A stretch of 64,000 nt of DNA from Microglena sp. YARC. Its lineage: Eukaryota; Chlorophyta; Chlorophyceae; Chlamydomonadales; Chlamydomonadaceae. The stretch is taken from NCBI GenBank assembly GCA_022414725.1, contig CM039466.1, forward strand, positions 19,124,361 through 19,188,360, given 5' to 3'. A program made the position numbers and the translations under genes. Positions 62,701-64,000 of this stretch are shown one piece after another. The notes under the pieces were generated by a model that worked only from the letters and a program-made list of their open reading frames with translations, was not told the DNA's origin and did not search any database. How positions within the stretch are numbered: position 1 is the first letter of the stretch; each line of letters starts with the position of its first letter.

Positions 62701-64000
62701 AGGGCACACCAGACTCAAATTTGGGGATGGGACTTTAATGACCATAAAACATTCCCCAAAAGCTTCTCATACATACCACTTTCATCCACAGTGGCCAATT
62801 TTACTTTTCCAGCTATGTGCATGCCAACCCCTTCAACCCCCCCCTCGTGCCCGCATTCGCCACAATCCGTGCGTACTTAGGACCCAGGTAGGGCACACCA
62901 GACTCAAATTTGGGGATGGGACTTTAAATGACCATAAACATTCCCCAAAAGCTTCTCATACATACCACTTTCATCCACAGTGGCCAATTTTACTTTTCCA
63001 GCTATGTGCATGCCAACCCCTTCAACCCCCCCCCTCGTGCCCGCATTCGCACAATCCGTGCGTACTTAGACCCAGGTAGGGCACACCAGACTCAAATTTG
63101 GGGGATGGGACTTTAAATGACCATAAACATTAACCCAAAGCTTCTCATACCATACCACTTTCATCCACAGTGGCCAATTTTACTTTTCCAGCTATGTGCA
63201 TGCCAACCCCTTCAACCCCCCCCCTCGTGCCCGCATTCGCACAATCCGTGCGTCCTTAGGACCCAGGTAGGGCACACCAGACTCAAATTTGGGGGATGGG
63301 ACTTTCAGTGACCATAAACATTCCCCAAAAGCTTCTCATACATACCACTTTTCATCCACAGTGCATGCCAATTTTACTTTTAGGGCCACCAGCTATGTGC
63401 ATGACAACCCCTTGCCAACCCCCAAACCCCCCCCTCGTGCCCGCATTCGCCACAATCCGTGCGTCCTTAGGACCCAGGTAGGGCACACCAGACTCAAATT
63501 TGGGGGATGGGACTTTAAATGACCATAAACATTACCCAAAAGCTTCTCATACATACCACTTTCATCCACAGTGCCAATTTTACTTTTCCAGCTATGTGCA
63601 TGCCAACCCCTTCAACCCCCCCCTCGTGCCCGCATTCGCACAATCCGTGCGTACTTAGGGACCCAGGTAGGGCACACCAGACTCAATTTGGGGGATGGGA
63701 CTTTAAATGACCATAAACATTCCCCAAAAGCTTCTCATACATACCACTTTCATCCACAGTGGCCAATTTTACTTTTCCAGCTATGTGCATGCCAACCCCT
63801 TCAACCCCCCCCCCTCGTGCCCGCATTCGCACAATCCGTGCGTACTTAGGACCCAGGTAGGGCACACCAGACTCAAATTTGGGGGATGGGACTTTAAATG
63901 ACCATAAACATTCCCCAAAAGCTTCTCATACATACCACTTCCATCCACAGTGGCCAATTTTACTTTTCCAGCTATGTGCATGCAAACCCTTCAACCCCCC
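53735..64000. repeat. ~190-bp satellite array, continuing past the window
   Basis: Roughly 54 head-to-tail units: AACCCCTTCAACCCCCCCCT, CGTGCCCGCATTCGCACAAT, GACCCAGGTAGGGCACACCA, GACTCAAATTTGGGGGATGG, GACTTTAAATGACCATAAAC, AAAAGCTTCTCATACATACC, ACTTTCATCCACAGTGGCCA, ATTTTACTTTTCCAGCTATG. Variation sits in the C run (7-13), CATGCGTACTAA versus CGTGCGTCCTTA, and ACC/ATT steps. Each unit carries TTTTACTTTTCCAG (acceptor-like) and GACCCAG/GTAGGG (donor-like) about 75 bp apart on the plus strand. The minus strand has a 63-codon frame open across 189-bp units (up to 172 codons at 57991-58509). Confidence 0.97.

Noticed and set aside
53735..64000. Dozens of 60-110-codon ORFs on both strands
   Set aside because: They repeat once per 190-bp satellite unit. 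No start, splice or codon evidence separates any of them as a gene. The open minus frame is recorded as a finding, not as a CDS.
1..64000. CRISPR arrays
   Set aside because: Tandem repeats here lack unique spacers of regular length, there are no cas genes, and introns and LTR elements show that the DNA is eukaryotic.

Overview
This is a eukaryotic nuclear window. It shows GT-AG introns, LTR retrotransposons, tRNA-derived SINE-like copies and kilobases of satellite, and no bacterial-type operons, rRNA genes or CRISPR arrays. The extreme minisatellite load, small exons and closely packed small ORFs suit a large, repeat-rich algal genome, possibly green. That placement is an inference; no marker gene fixes the species. 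Well over half the window is tandem repeat.

Layout. 1-7.9 kb: tandem repeats, a duplicated exon fragment, SINE copies, dispersed repeats and TACCGTACGGTA-type palindromic elements. 7,977-11,195: a young internally deleted Ty3/gypsy chromovirus on the minus strand, with two 318-bp LTRs and a GCATT target-site duplication. 11.2-17 kb: old LTR debris, foldback elements and complex repeats. 17-31.3 kb (minus strand): the most interesting part. A small multi-pass membrane protein can be assembled from four exons (31309-31129, 29227-29134, 25072-24977, 19059-18852) whose splice phases all agree. About 570 bp of CDS is spread over 12.5 kb because the introns are filled with minisatellites, and several of these arrays contain copies of the adjacent exon ends and splice sites. 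The 3' end overlaps or abuts further small ORFs (94, 158, about 290 aa, then ankyrin repeats), giving an operon-like chain. 31-37.4 kb: dispersed repeats, a perfect 62-bp palindrome and a 92-bp satellite. 37,696-44,393: a decayed Ty1/copia element, minus strand. 45.3-47.2 kb: another tandem array. 49.6-50.1 kb: the C-terminus of a non-LTR retroelement that shares sequence with the 92-bp satellite. 51.6-53.25 kb: a host gene on the minus strand, Cys-rich then Q-rich, with one in-frame TAG inside the polyglutamine tract and a foldback element in its intron. 53.7-64 kb: a 190-bp satellite that runs off the window.

The recurring theme is tandem duplication of exon-intron junctions as a way of growing introns. 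It is seen at several junctions of the membrane-protein gene, at the duplicated exon near 1 kb, and perhaps in the 190-bp satellite, whose units each carry acceptor-like and donor-like motifs. All gene models are read by eye without transcripts or database searches.
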